A stretch of DNA of 64,000 bases from Gaiellasilicea sp963784895 (GCA_963784895.1 CAWATM010000011.1:165161-229160), one strand, 5' to 3'; counted from the first letter of the stretch, positions 50,742 to 61,251 are shown. Notes: a model not told the origin generated them from the sequence alone. A program made the numbers and translations.

Positions 50742-52053
50742 ACCGCTCCCGGCCCGGCCCGGTGGTCGAGTTCCTCTTCCTCGCCACCGTCTTCACGGTC
50801 TCGTTCGCGAAGCTGCAGTGGGAGGTGGCGGGCACGCTCAGCCTCTCGGACGTCCTGACGGGGATCTTCCTCGTCGCGTGGCTCGGCACGCGGATCGGCA
50901 CGGGCGACCGCAGAATCGCGTGGGGCGCCGCCGTCGCCGGCCTCTTCTTCCTCGGCTTCCTCGCCGTCTACCTGATCGGGTTCTTCAACCTCGAGACGGA
51001 GCAGGCGCTGGCGCAGTGGGCGAAGGGGATGTTCAAGTTCCTGCTCCACTTCCTCTTCCTCGTCGTCGGGCTCGCGTACCTGGCGCGGCGGAGCGAGCGC
51101 TTCTACTGGACGACGTTCGCCGTCTTCATGGCCGGCTTCGTCGCCAACGCCGTCTACGGGATCGTCCAGCTCGGCACGGCGGAGGTGCTCGGAGTCAACC
51201 TCGACCAGTCGCTGCTCTCGCCGATCACCGGCGGCGCCAGCCAGATCAACATCTACGGCGCGATCGAGGGTGCGAGCGTCTTCCGGCCGAACGCGCTCAC
51301 CGGCGACCCGAACCATCTCGGGATCGAGCTCGTGATCCCGCTGCTCGTCCTGACGCCGCTCTACTTGCGGCTCGAGCGCGGGCACCGCTTGAAGCTGCCG
51401 CTGGCGCTCGTGCTCGCGTTCCTGCTCCTCGTCGAGCTGGCGACGCTGTCGCGCTCGGGCCTGCTCGGGCTCGGCGCCGGGCTGCTCGTCCTCGCGATCC
51501 CCTACCGGCACCGGGTGTCGTCGCCCGAGTTCCTGCTGCCGCTGGGCGGCGTCGCAGTCGTGCTTGGGAATCGTGCTCGCTGCCCGCTGGCAGTTCTTCG
51601 AGCAGGTGCTGCGCTCGCGCGTCGACACCTCGGCGAACGGCACGTCGACCCATTTCGACGTCTACGGCTTCATCCCGGACGTCCTCTCCTCGAACCCGCT
51701 CTTCGGGCTCGGCCTGAACAACTTCTCCGTCTACTACGAGTTCGTCACCGGCCGGACGAACTTCGGCCCGCACTCCTTCTACGTCGCGACGCTCGTCGAG
51801 ACGGGCATCGTCGGGACGGCGCTCTTCGCCGCGTTCCTCGTCTACCTCTTCAAGCGGCTCGGGCAGCTGCGCGCGATCGGTCGCGCGCTCCAGTCACCCA
51901 GGATCCGGCCGCTCGCCTGGGGGATGACCGCCGCGCTCGTCGGCACGATCGCGGCGAACGCCTTCTACCTGACGATGTCGTTCTACTACTTCTTCGCCTT
52001 CGCGCTGCTCGCGCTCGCGGCGCCGATTCGTCTTCTCCCGCCGCCTCCAGTGA
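50738..52053 (+). CDS. O-antigen ligase / polymerase family protein, two frameshifts
   Basis: About 437 residues after repair, with ten or more hydrophobic helices. Wzy_C/WaaL-type parts are FRPNALTGDPNHLGIELVIPLLVL, LSRSGLLGLGAGLLVLAI, then after the first shift NPLFGLGLNNFSVYYEF and GPHSFYVATLVETGIVGTALF. A surplus base at 51563-51565 (VVLGIVLAARWQFF restored) and a second near 52026 are needed; the latter makes it end APFVFSRRLQ at TGA 52051-52053, in GTGA with the next gene. With both removed the length is a whole number of codons. It joins glycan chains outside the membrane. Confidence 0.85.
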
Positions 52054-53033
52054 AGGTCGTCGTCCTGACGACCTCGTACCCGCGGGACGAGCGGGACGTG
52101 GCCGGCCTCTTCGTCCGCGACGCCGTCGAGGCGGTGCGGGCGCAGGGCGTCGAGGTCGAGGTCGTCTCGCCCGCGTCGTTCCGCCACTTCGGGATCGCGT
52201 ACGGCCACGGGATCGCCGGCAACCTGCGGCGAAGGCCGTGGCTGGCGCTGCTGCTGCCGGCGTTCCTCTTCAACTACGCGTGGGCGGCGCGCCGGGCGGC
52301 GCGCGACGCCGACCTCGTCCACGCCCACTGGCTGCCCTCGGCGCTCGCGGCGCTCAAGACCGGGAAGCCGTACGTGGTCCAGCTCTGGGGAACGGACGTC
52401 GAGCTGGCACGTCGCGTGCCCTGGCTCTTCCGGCCGCTCCTGCGTCGGGCGCGGCTCGCCATCGTCGCGTCTGAGTATCTCGCCGCCGCGGCGCGCGAGC
52501 TCGGAGCGCGCGAGGTGCGGATCGTCCCGACCCCGATCGAGATCCCGGAGTCGGTCGGCGAGCCGGACGAGCCGCCGCACGTGCTCTTCGTCGGCCGCCT
52601 CTCGCCGGAGAAGGGCATCCACGAGTTCCTCGCGGCGACGGCGGGGCTGCCGCGTGTGATCGTCGGCGCCGGCCCGGTCGAGGTGCCGGAGGCGGTCGGC
52701 TTTGTCCCACGCGCCGAGCTCGGCCCGTACTACGAGCGTGCGGCGGTCGTGTGCGTCCCCTCGCGCCGCGAGGGCTACGGCGTCGTCGCCCGCGAGGCGA
52801 TGGCGTACGGCCGGCCGGTGGTGGCGACCGCGGTCGGCGGGCTCGTCGACGCGATCGAGGACGGTGAGACCGGGCTGCTCGTCCGTCAGTCGGAGCTCCG
52901 CACTGCGATCGAGCGACTGCTCGCCGACCCGACCCTGCGCACCCGGCTGGGATCCGCTGCCCGCGCGAAGGCCCGAGCCGAGCTCGGGGCGGAGTCGGCC
53001 GCGTGTGAGCTCATGGCCGCCTACGAGGCGTGA
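52050..53033 (+). CDS. Glycosyltransferase family 4
   Basis: 327 residues. N-terminal VKVVVLTTSYPRDERDVAGLFVRDAVEAVRAQGVEVEVV; DLVHAHWLPSALAALKTGKPYVVQLWGTDVE; C-terminal VLFVGRLSPEKGIHEFL and the E-x7-E motif in CVPSRREGYGVVAREAMAYGRPVVATAVGG, all classical GT4. In the sequence as given, its frame is open from the ligase, but the GTG start in GTGA at 52050 shows that it is a separate gene. It meets wecB at 53033/53034. Confidence 0.93.
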   Translation: MKVVVLTTSYPRDERDVAGLFVRDAVEAVRAQGVEVEVVSPASFRHFGIAYGHGIAGNLRRRPWLALLLPAFLFNYAWAARRAARDADLVHAHWLPSALAALKTGKPYVVQLWGTDVELARRVPWLFRPLLRRARLAIVASEYLAAAARELGAREVRIVPTPIEIPESVGEPDEPPHVLFVGRLSPEKGIHEFLAATAGLPRVIVGAGPVEVPEAVGFVPRAELGPYYERAAVVCVPSRREGYGVVAREAMAYGRPVVATAVGGLVDAIEDGETGLLVRQSELRTAIERLLADPTLRTRLGSAARAKARAELGAESAACELMAAYEA

Positions 53034-54128
53034 CTATCCCAGCGCCTGTCGGAGCACGGCGGCCGCCCGTGCACCCGCGGCGCCGTCCCAGCCGGGCACG
53101 ACCTCGCCCGGCTTCGGCCGCTCGAGCAGCTGCGGGATCTCGGCCAGCCGCTCCGGCTTCGCCCCCAGCACCATGTTCGTCCCCAGTTCTTCCGTCACCC
53201 GCCGCTCGGTCGAGTCCCGCAGTGTGAAGCAGCGGACGCCGAGCGCGGTCGTCTCCTCCTGCACGCCGCCGGAGTCGGTGACGACGAAGGCGGCGTCGGC
53301 TTCGAGGCAGAGGAAGTCCAGGTAGCCGAGCGGCTCGGTCACGATCACGCCGGCGTCGCCGAGGCGCGCGGCGTCGCCTGCTGCCTCGAGGTTGCGGTGT
53401 GTCCGCGGGTGCACTGGGAAGAGCACGGGCCGGTCGGCCGCGAGCGCGACCAGCCCGTCGGTGACGGCGGCGAGCTTCGCGGCGTCGTCGACGAGAGCTG
53501 GCCGGTGCAGCGTCACGAGCGCATAGCCGCCGCGCTCGACGCCGTACTGGTCCCAGCTGCGTCGCGCACGTGCGGCATCGAGATGTTCCAGCAGCGAGTC
53601 GATCATCGTGTTCCCGACCAGATGCACGGCGCCGGGCGAGATCCCCTCGCGCGCGAGGTTGAGGATCGCCTCCTCCGAGTGCGCCAGCAGGATGTCGCTG
53701 ACGTGGTCGGTGAGAACGCGGTTGTGCTCCTCCGGCATCGTGCGGTCGAAGCTGCGCAGGCCGGCCTCGATGTGCGCCAGCTCGACGCCGAGCTTGACGG
53801 CGGCGAGTGCGCCCGCGAGGGTCGAGTTGACGTCGCCGGCGACCACGCAGAGGTCGATCTCGCGCTCGCTCAGGAAGCGCTCGATCCCGACGAGCGCCTT
53901 CGCGGTTTGCTCGGCGTGCGTTCCCGGGCCGATGCCGAGGAACGCGTCCGGCTTCGGCAACCCGAGCTCGCGAAAGAAGACGTCGGACATCGCGTCGTCG
54001 TAGTGCTGGCCCGTGTGGAGCAGCACCAGCTCCAGGCTGGGATCGAGCGCGGCCAGCTCCCGGTGCACCGGAGCCGACTTCATGAAGTTCGGCCGCGCGC
54101 CGACGACGAAGCAGACGCGAGCCGACAC
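53034..54128 (-). CDS. wecB: UDP-N-acetylglucosamine 2-epimerase (non-hydrolysing)
   Basis: 364 residues. It interconverts UDP-GlcNAc and UDP-ManNAc. Signatures: VVGARPNFMKSAPVHREL, HTGQHYDDAMSD, GDVNSTLAGALAAVKLGVELAHIEAGLRSFDRTMPEEHNR, LVTLHRP, PVHPRTHRNL and VVTDSGGVQEETTALGVRC, with the conserved His, Asp and Glu active-site residues. GTG 54128 has a TAGGAT hexamer 7 nt upstream. It provides ManNAc-type precursors for the glycan locus. Confidence 0.95.
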   Translation of the reverse strand: MSARVCFVVGARPNFMKSAPVHRELAALDPSLELVLLHTGQHYDDAMSDVFFRELGLPKPDAFLGIGPGTHAEQTAKALVGIERFLSEREIDLCVVAGDVNSTLAGALAAVKLGVELAHIEAGLRSFDRTMPEEHNRVLTDHVSDILLAHSEEAILNLAREGISPGAVHLVGNTMIDSLLEHLDAARARRSWDQYGVERGGYALVTLHRPALVDDAAKLAAVTDGLVALAADRPVLFPVHPRTHRNLEAAGDAARLGDAGVIVTEPLGYLDFLCLEADAAFVVTDSGGVQEETTALGVRCFTLRDSTERRVTEELGTNMVLGAKPERLAEIPQLLERPKPGEVVPGWDGAAGARAAAVLRQALG

Positions 54129-54135
54129 GCGGAGG

Positions 54136-54141
54136 ATCCTA
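54136..54141 (-). promoter_or_regulatory. -10 hexamer of wecB (leaderless)
   Basis: TAGGAT on the minus strand, 7 nt before GTG 54128. Confidence 0.52.
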
Positions 54142-54151
54142 CCGGCCTCTC

Positions 54152-54157
54152 TACACT
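54152..54157 (+). promoter_or_regulatory. -10 hexamer of the GT2/PGT operon (leaderless)
   Basis: TACACT, 6 nt before GTG 54164. It is back to back with the wecB promoter. Confidence 0.52.
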
Positions 54158-54163
54158 CGGCCC

Positions 54164-55258
54164 GTGCTCGTGTTCAAGGCCCTCTTCTGGCTCTCCCTCG
54201 GCGCGCTCGTCTGGACGCACGCCCTCTACCCGCTCGCGGCCGGCCTGCTCGCGCGCGTCCGCACCCGCCGCGTCCGCAAGGAGGCGATCGAGCCGCAGGT
54301 GACCGTGATCGTCGCCGCCTACAACGAGGAGCCGGTGATCGAGCGCCGGCTCGAGAACCTGCTCACGCTCGACTACCCGGCCGACAAGCTCGACGTCGTC
54401 GTCACCTCCGATGCCTCGACCGACCGGACGCACGAGCTCGTCGAGCGCCTCGGCGACCGCGTGCGGCTGATCGTCAACCCGCGCGGAGGCAAGGTCGCCG
54501 CGCAGAACCGCGCCGTGCGGGAGACGGACGGCGAGATCGTTGCCTTCTCGGACGCGAACGCGACCTGGGCGGCCGACGCGCTGCGGCAGCTCGTCGCGAA
54601 TTTCGCCGACCCGGACGTCGCCTACGTCTGCGGCCGCCTCGTGCTCGAGGCGGCGGACGGATCGAACCGCGAGGGCATCTACTGGCGCTACGAGCTGGCG
54701 CAGCGCGAGGCCGAGTCGCGCCTCGGCTCCGTCACCGGCGGCAACGGCTCGATCTACGCGGTCCGCCGCTCGGACTACGTCGAGGTCGACCCGAAGTGGG
54801 GGCACGATCTCTCGTTCCCGTACCGGATGGTGCAGGCGGGCCGGCGGGCTGTCTACGAGCCGGCCGCGAAGGCATTCGAGAAGCCGACGCCGTCGAACGA
54901 GACCGAGTATCGGCGCAAGGTGCGCATGTTCGAGCACTGCTGGGAGATCACCCTGCGCGGCTCGATGCTGAAGCGGCTGCCGCTTCGGCTACCTCGTCGC
55001 AGTGATCTCGCACCGGCTGCTCCGCTACGGCAGCGGCATCCTCCATCTCGTCCTGCTCGCGACCTCGCTCGCGCTCGTCGGCGAAGGGCTCGTCTACCAG
55101 CTGGCGCTCGGGGCCCAGGTGCTGGTCCTCGTCGCCGCCGCCCTCGGCGTCGGGATCGCCCGCTACTACACGCTCGTCACCCTGGCGACAGTCGTCTCGC
55201 TCTGGAACTACCTCCGCCGCGGCGTGCCCGCGACGTGGGAGGCGGCGGAGGGGACACG

Positions 55259-55262
<4 letters not shown>
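54164..55262 (+). CDS. Membrane glycosyltransferase family 2, frameshifted
   Basis: About 365 residues after repair. An N-terminal helix (VFKALFWLSLGALVWTHALYPLAAGLL), GT2 core VTVIVAAYNEEPVIERRLENLL, TSDASTDRTHELV, AFSDANATWAADALRQLV (D-x-N/D site) and GNGSIYAVRRSDYVEVDP, then two or three C-terminal helices, as in processive or BcsA/IcaA-like GT2 enzymes. The frame changes by +1 near 54980; removing one C gives SMLKRLRFGYLVAVISHRLLRYGSG. The stop at 55260-55262 overlaps the CTG of the sugar transferase. Confidence 0.87.
55247..55253 (+). promoter_or_regulatory. Ribosome binding site for the CTG-started sugar transferase
   Basis: GGAGGGG, 5 nt before CTG 55259. It is the main reason for choosing this start over GTG 55235, which has no ribosome site. 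Confidence 0.5.
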
Positions 55263-55833
<571 letters not shown>

Positions 55834-55837
<4 letters not shown>

Positions 55838-57141
55838 GTCGCCTGCACTCGCCCACGGTCGACCGGGCGGTGACGAGGGCGCTCCTTGGCTTGCTCGCGG
55901 TCGTCGCCGTCTGGAACACGCTCACCTATCCCTACTTCGGCGGCTTCGACGCGAGGGAGCACGTCGCGTACGCGTACGAGGTCATGGAGGGGCGGCTGCC
56001 CGAGGGAGGAGCCGCGTACACGCCTCCCGGCTTCTACGCCCTTGCCGCGCTCGGGATCCGACTCGGCGAGGTGCTGGGGATGGACACGCCGGAGCAGCTC
56101 GCGCAGCTGCTGAACGCCCTGTGCATCGTCGGGAGCGGCGTGCTCGTGCTGGTGCTCGCGCGGCTGCTTCTGCCCGGGCGTCCGCTCGCCCACTGGAGCG
56201 CGCTCGCCTTCTTCGCGTGCTGCCCGGTCGTGCTCAAGACCGGGGCGATGTTCCACCCGCAGCCGCTCGCCATGCTGCTCTCCGTCGCCGCCCTCACGAC
56301 GACCGCCTGGATGGTCGCCCGCCGCGACTACCGGCTCCGTCTCTGGGCCATGCTCGCGCTTGCGCTCGTCGGCGCGCAGCTCGTCCGCTCGGTCTCGATC
56401 TGGGTGGTCGGCGTCGTCCTGATCACGCTTCTGGCGGCCGCGGCCGCGCAGCCCGTGCACCGGCGGCGCATCGGCTCGGCGCTCGCAGTCTCCGCCCTTG
56501 CGATCGTGCTGCTCCCGCTCCCCTGGTACCTCCACCTCCAGTCGACCGGCGGGAACGCGATCTTCGGGCGCGGGATGTCGCTGCTCTCCTTCGACAGCCC
56601 ATGGCCGGCCAAGTTCTACGTCGACCCCGACCTGCCGGACGTGATCACGCATCCGCAGCGCGCCGACCTCGACGTCGGGGTCGTCCCGATCCTGTACGCC
56701 GAGACGTGGGGCGACTTCTTCGGGATCTGGTCCTGGGGCACTTCACGGGCGGAGCTGACGGCCGCGGTCGAGCGCCGGCTGGCGCTCCAGAGCGTCGTCG
56801 GCCTGCCGCTGACCGCATTCGCGTTCGCGGGCTGGCTCGCATTCGCCGCCCTGACGGCATCCCGCTGGCGTGAGTCACCGGAGCGCATCGTCGGCGCGCT
56901 CGCGCCCCTGGTCGGTCTTGTGGCCGTCGTCTACTACGCGACGAGGAGCTTTCGACCCGACGGTGACACGGTGAAGGCGCTCTTCCTGCTCCCGGCGGTC
57001 CCGTTCTGGGCGATCTCGTTCGGGTTCGCGGTCGAGGTCCTCGTCGAGCGGAGCCGCCGCGTCGGGCTCGTCACGCTCGCGCTCCTCAGCCTCTGCCTGC
57101 TCGTCTCGCTCTCCTTCGGCATCTACGCCTTCGTCGCATGA
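55834..57141 (+). CDS. Polytopic membrane protein, ArnT/PMT-like GT-C candidate
   Basis: 435 residues with about ten hydrophobic helices. The first outside loop holds YPYFGGFDAREHVAYAYEVMEGRLPEGGAAYTPPGFYALAALG, where the Asp-x-x-Glu/His pattern and P-P-x-F-Y look like the active loop of GT-C glycosyltransferases using polyprenyl-phosphate sugars. I do not assign a family with certainty. It begins at GTG in GTGA with the sugar transferase stop. Confidence 0.7.
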
Positions 57142-57145
57142 GCGA

Positions 57146-57538
57146 GTGGGTCTTCCTCCGGGCGGGCTTCGCGCCGTCGGCGTGCTCGTCGTCGCCGCCC
57201 TCGTCGGCTGGGCGATCGAGACCGCGCGCTACGAGGACCCGGGCTTCGAGAACCTGACGCGCTGCCTCGTCGAGGAGAAGGGCGCACGGGTCGAGGAGAC
57301 CCGCGACCCGATCGCCCGCAGCGCCGAGCTCGGTGCCCTCGACACGGTGATCGAGACGAACCCGGTCACGATCTCGGTCGCCGACGACGAGCGCGAGGCC
57401 GAACAGCTCGCGTCGAGCTACCGCGCCGTCGCCGACGGCCTCGGCCCGCGTCTCGAGCTGCGCGGACGAACCATCTATCTCTGGCAGCGGCCGCCCTCGC
57501 CGACGCAGCGTCAGGCGCTCTTCGATTGCACGTACTGA
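57146..57538 (+). CDS. Hypothetical protein with N-terminal membrane helix
   Basis: 130 residues: one helix (VGVLVVAALVGWAIETARY), then a small soluble domain beginning PGFENLTRCLVEEKGARVEETRDPIARSAELGALDTVIETN and ending WQRPPSPTQRQALFDCTY. No family recognised; two Cys in the domain could pair. The start is uncertain: GTG 57146 opens the frame, while the habitual ATGA overlap gives ATG 57138 in another frame. Confidence 0.55.
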   Translation: MGLPPGGLRAVGVLVVAALVGWAIETARYEDPGFENLTRCLVEEKGARVEETRDPIARSAELGALDTVIETNPVTISVADDEREAEQLASSYRAVADGLGPRLELRGRTIYLWQRPPSPTQRQALFDCTY

Positions 57539-57546
57539 GCCGTCAG

Positions 57547-57552
57547 TACGCT
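57547..57552 (+). promoter_or_regulatory. -10 hexamer of the ATP-grasp/propeller operon (leaderless)
   Basis: TACGCT, 8 nt before GTG 57561. Confidence 0.48.
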
Positions 57553-57560
57553 TCACGACC

Positions 57561-58568
57561 GTGACCGCCGTCCTCTTCACCTGCGCCGGGCAGCGCGTGG
57601 ACATCGTCTCGGCTTTCGGCCGCGCCGGCGCAACCACGATCGCGACCGACGCCGACGCGCTCGCGCCCGCGCTCTACCACGCCGACCACCACGCGCTCGT
57701 CGTGCGCGTCGACAGCCCCGGCTACATCCCCGCGCTCGCCGCGCTCGTGGCGGAGCACGACGTCAAGCTGATCGTCCCGCTCACCGACCTCGACCAGATG
57801 CTCCTGGCGCAGTCGCGCGACGCGCTCGCGCCGGCGCTCGTGCTCGTGCCCGAGCCGGAGGTCTGCCGGACGATGGGCGACAAGTACGAAGCGCATCTCT
57901 TCTTCGAACGGCACGGAATCGCGAGCCCACGCAGCTGGCTCCCAGGGGACGTTCCGGACGATGCGCGCTACCCGCTGCTCGTGAAGGTGCGCGAGGGCTT
58001 CGGCTCGCGCCACATCTACCGCGCGCACGACCGCGCCGAGCTCGACTTCTTCCTCGGCTACACGACCGTCGACTCGTTCGTGCAGGAGCTTTGCCAGGGC
58101 GAGGAGTTCTCGGTCGACGTCTTCTGCGACCTCGAGAGCACGTGCCTGCAGGCGATCCCGCGCACGATGATCCAGTCGAAGGGCGGCGAGTCGATCAAGG
58201 GCGCCTCGATCAAGGACACGGAGCTGATCGAGCACGCCTGCCATGTCGCCGAGACCGTCGGGATCGTCGGGCCGGCGAACATCCAGTGCTTCCGCGAGCC
58301 GGACGGCTCGCTGCCCGTCACAGATGTAAATCCTCGGTTTGGAGGGGCTTTTCCGCTGCCGCTCGCGTCGGGGTCGCGGTACCCTGAGCTCGCGATTGCG
58401 CTGGCCAACGGCGAACGACCGGAGCCGAGGCTGGGCGACTTCCGCGCCGGGGTCCTGATGACGCGCTTCTTCTCCCACCTGTGTCTGACAGCCGAGGACG
58501 GCGGTAGCCTCGTTCCGTTCGCCGAGGAGCTCCCCGAACCGGTTGCTGGCGAGCCCGGCGAGGCGTGA
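57561..58568 (+). CDS. ATP-grasp ligase, carbamoyl-phosphate-synthase-like (4)
   Basis: 335 residues. N-terminal TAVLFTCAGQRVDIVSAFGRAGATTIATDAD; YPLLVKVREGFGSRHIYRAHD (ATP-binding Lys and Gly loop), QGEEFSVDVFCDLE and GPANIQCFREPDGSLPVTDVNPRFGGAFPLPLASG (metal-binding E/N). This family is common in surface-glycan loci, where it is thought to form amide bonds, but its substrate here is unknown. It heads an operon with the two propeller lipoproteins, an SDR and a Wzz-like gene, linked by GTGA/ATGA overlaps. Confidence 0.87.
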   Translation: MTAVLFTCAGQRVDIVSAFGRAGATTIATDADALAPALYHADHHALVVRVDSPGYIPALAALVAEHDVKLIVPLTDLDQMLLAQSRDALAPALVLVPEPEVCRTMGDKYEAHLFFERHGIASPRSWLPGDVPDDARYPLLVKVREGFGSRHIYRAHDRAELDFFLGYTTVDSFVQELCQGEEFSVDVFCDLESTCLQAIPRTMIQSKGGESIKGASIKDTELIEHACHVAETVGIVGPANIQCFREPDGSLPVTDVNPRFGGAFPLPLASGSRYPELAIALANGERPEPRLGDFRAGVLMTRFFSHLCLTAEDGGSLVPFAEELPEPVAGEPGEA

Positions 58569-59998
58569 CGCGCCTCATCGCGGCAGGACTGGCCCTCCTG
58601 GGCCTGGCGGCGGCATGCGGTGGCAACACCGAGCAGGTGGCGCCGCCCCCGACGACCGCCCCCTACACGGCGCCGTTCGACCCGCCGGCCCGGAAGCCGC
58701 TCCCGCCGCCTCCCGCCCGGAAGCAGCCGAAGCCGACGAAGGTGCTCGTGACGGTCGTCGACGGCGACACGCACCGGCGCGTCACGGGCGCCCGGGTCGT
58801 GATCGGCAAGCGCGCGGGCTACGCGAACACGCGCGGGCTCGCGTCGGTGCAGATCAAGCGTCGCGCAGCGCTGCCGGTCCGCGTCTCGAAGCCGGGCTAC
58901 GGCGCGAAGGTCGTCCGATTGCCGTTCAAGCGCAAGCGTGAGGTGACCGTGCGCCTCTACCGCGACGACCTGCAGTGGACGATGTACGGCGCCAACAACC
59001 GGCGCACGCAGGCGCACCCGGAGATCAAGCTGCGGCCGCCGTTCAAGGTCGTCTGGTCGCGCGGCGTCGGCTCGCTCGTCGAGTTCCCGGCCGTCGTCGC
59101 CGACGGCGTCGCCTACGTCGCCAACTACAAGGGCCACGTCTACGCGTTGCGGATGAGCAACGGGAAAGTGCTCTGGCGCCACCGGCCGAGCCGCGGGAAG
59201 ATGGCGTCGTCGCCGGCGATCGTCGGCGACGACCTCGTCGTGCACGGGATGGACGGGATCGTGCGCGTGCTCGACCGGCGCACCGGGAAGCTGCGCTGGC
59301 ACTTCCGGGTCGGCTCGCCGATCGAGTCGTCGCCGATCGTCTCGGGCGGGCTCGACTACTTCGGCGCCTGGAACGGCCGCATCTACGCGCTCGACCTGAA
59401 GCGGCGCAAGCTCCGCTGGAGCTACCGGACGGGCTACAAGATCACCTCGAGCGCCGCGATCGCGGGCCGGACGCTCTACATCGGCGACTACGGCGGCCGC
59501 CTGCACGCGCTCGCGACGCGCACCGGCCAGCGGCGCTTCGTCCGCTCGGTCAACGGGCGCGTCTACGGGACGCCGGCGGTCGCCGGCGGACGTGTCTTCG
59601 TCCCCTCCTCGACCGGCAACAGCCTGACGGCGTTCTCGACGTCGGGGCGCTACCTCTGGCGCGTCGGCACGGGCGGCTACGTCTACTCCTCGCCGGCCGT
59701 CTGGGCGGGACGCGTCTTCTTCGGCTCCTACAACGGGCGGCTCTACTCGGTCGCGGCGAAGAGCGGGCGCGTGCTCTGGAGCGTCGGCACGGGCGGGCCG
59801 GTCTCGGGCGCCGCCGTCGTCGTCGCCGGCGTCGCCTACGCGGGCTCGACCTGGGGCCGGATCACCGGCGTCGACGGGAAGAGCGGCCGCATCGTCCTCA
59901 GCTTCCCGCACGGCGAGTACGTCCCGGTCTCCGGCAACGGCCGTCGTTTGCTCCTGCACGGGTACTCGCGCGTGTGGGCGGTCGAGCCGAAGCAATGA
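58565..59998 (+). CDS. Lipoprotein with carboxypeptidase-regulatory-like domain and PQQ-type beta-propeller
   Basis: 477 residues. Signal TRLIAAGLALLGLAAAC with lipobox; a Pro-rich linker; a PEGA/carboxypeptidase-regulatory-like sandwich (about 58-135, VLVTVVDGDTHRRVTGARVVIGKRAGYANTRGLASV); then about seven PQQ-type blades, each with a pattern like GHVYALRMSNGKVLWRHR and GRIYALDLKRRKLRWSYR. The PQQ-binding enzyme residues are not evident, so it is a structural, BamB-like propeller. It is coupled to the ATP-grasp and to a second propeller, suggesting an envelope partner for the glycan machinery. Confidence 0.85.
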   Translation: MTRLIAAGLALLGLAAACGGNTEQVAPPPTTAPYTAPFDPPARKPLPPPPARKQPKPTKVLVTVVDGDTHRRVTGARVVIGKRAGYANTRGLASVQIKRRAALPVRVSKPGYGAKVVRLPFKRKREVTVRLYRDDLQWTMYGANNRRTQAHPEIKLRPPFKVVWSRGVGSLVEFPAVVADGVAYVANYKGHVYALRMSNGKVLWRHRPSRGKMASSPAIVGDDLVVHGMDGIVRVLDRRTGKLRWHFRVGSPIESSPIVSGGLDYFGAWNGRIYALDLKRRKLRWSYRTGYKITSSAAIAGRTLYIGDYGGRLHALATRTGQRRFVRSVNGRVYGTPAVAGGRVFVPSSTGNSLTAFSTSGRYLWRVGTGGYVYSSPAVWAGRVFFGSYNGRLYSVAAKSGRVLWSVGTGGPVSGAAVVVAGVAYAGSTWGRITGVDGKSGRIVLSFPHGEYVPVSGNGRRLLLHGYSRVWAVEPKQ

Positions 59999-61251
59999 GA
60001 AAGTGGATTGCGGCGCTCGCCGCGCTCATCCTCCTCGTCGGCGGTGTCGCGGTCGGCTACGTCGTCTACAAGCGCGAGGAGGCCGCGGACGTGCGCGGTT
60101 CCTCGACCGAGGAGTTCGTCACGACCGAGGAGGAAGAGCCGCCGCCCCCGCCACCCGTGGAGGATGCTCTCGGAGTCGCCTGGCCGCTGAACGGCTACGA
60201 CGCCGCGCGCCACCGTGTCGGCCCGTATGCGCTGAAGCCGCCGTTCCGCCGCACCTGGATGTTCCGCGCGCGGCAGCTGCTCGAGTTCCCGCCCGCGATC
60301 GGCTACGGGCGGCTCTACTTCACCAACAACTCCGGCGTCATGTTCGCCGTCAACGCGAAGACGGGGAAGCGGGCGTGGAAGAAGGCGATCGGCCGCTGCG
60401 TGGCGGCATCGCCGGCGGTCGGCGAGCACACGGTCTACCAATCGTTCCTGAACCGCCCGCCCTGCAACAGCAAGGCGAAGCCCGGTCGCCTCGAGGGCGA
60501 GGTGATCGCCTTTGCGACCGGATTCGGGAAGATCCGCTGGCGGACCCGGATCGGCCCGACCGAGTCGTCACCGCTCCTCGCCGACGGGCTCGTCTACGTC
60601 GGCGACTGGCGGGGCCGCGTCTACGCGCTCGACGACAAGACGGGCCGCGTCCGCTGGACGTTTCAGGGCAAGGGCCGGATCAAGGGTGCGATCGCGAAGT
60701 CGGGCAACCGGCTCTTCGTCGGCACCTACGACGGCTATCTCTACGCGATCCGCGCCAGCACCGGCAAGGTGATCTGGCGGACGCGCTCGCAGGACCGGCT
60801 CGGCGGCCGCGGGCAGTTCTACTCGACCCCGGCCGTCGCGTACGGACGCGTCTATCTCGGCTCGACGGACGGGAAGGTGTACTCCTACGGCGCCGCGAGC
60901 GGAAAGCTGCGCTGGTCGCAGGGGACGGGCGGCTACGTCTACGGGTCGCCGGCGGTCTGGCGCAAGACCGTCTACGTCGGCTCCTACAGCGGGCGTTTCT
61001 ACGCGCTGGACGCAGCCACCGGCGACATCAAGTGGCGCTTCAAGGCGCAGGGCGACATCTCCGGCTCGGCGACGGTGCTGAACGGCGTCGTCTACTTCTC
61101 CACCTTCGACGAGCTCACCTACGCGCTCGACGCGCGCAACGGCAAGCTGCTCTGGACGTTCCGGGACGGCAAGTACGGAGGTGTCGTCGCAGACGCCGAA
61201 CGCCTCTACGTCGTCGGGCACGCCCGCGTCTATGGGATGGTCGAGCGGTGA
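59995..61251 (+). CDS. Membrane-anchored PQQ-type beta-propeller protein
   Basis: 418 residues. An N-terminal membrane anchor (KWIAALAALILLVGGVAVGYVVY), an acidic/Pro-rich linker (TEEEEPPPPPPVED), then seven or so PQQ-like blades (GVMFAVNAKTGKRAWKKA, GRVYALDDKTGRVRWTFQ, GYLYAIRASTGKVIWRTR, GRFYALDAATGDIKWRF). It resembles its upstream neighbour from the propeller onward but lacks the regulatory-like sandwich, so a tandem duplication is likely. ATG 59995 overlaps the stop of the first (ATGA). Confidence 0.85.
   Translation: MRKWIAALAALILLVGGVAVGYVVYKREEAADVRGSSTEEFVTTEEEEPPPPPPVEDALGVAWPLNGYDAARHRVGPYALKPPFRRTWMFRARQLLEFPPAIGYGRLYFTNNSGVMFAVNAKTGKRAWKKAIGRCVAASPAVGEHTVYQSFLNRPPCNSKAKPGRLEGEVIAFATGFGKIRWRTRIGPTESSPLLADGLVYVGDWRGRVYALDDKTGRVRWTFQGKGRIKGAIAKSGNRLFVGTYDGYLYAIRASTGKVIWRTRSQDRLGGRGQFYSTPAVAYGRVYLGSTDGKVYSYGAASGKLRWSQGTGGYVYGSPAVWRKTVYVGSYSGRFYALDAATGDIKWRFKAQGDISGSATVLNGVVYFSTFDELTYALDARNGKLLWTFRDGKYGGVVADAERLYVVGHARVYGMVER

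Noticed and set aside
57138..57149. ATG 57138 in ATGA as the true start of the small hypothetical protein, implying a missing base.
   Set aside because: The habit of stop-start overlaps supports it, but it would need a -1 error, opposite to all others seen, and the N-terminus is not conserved enough to judge; GTG 57146 needs no correction.
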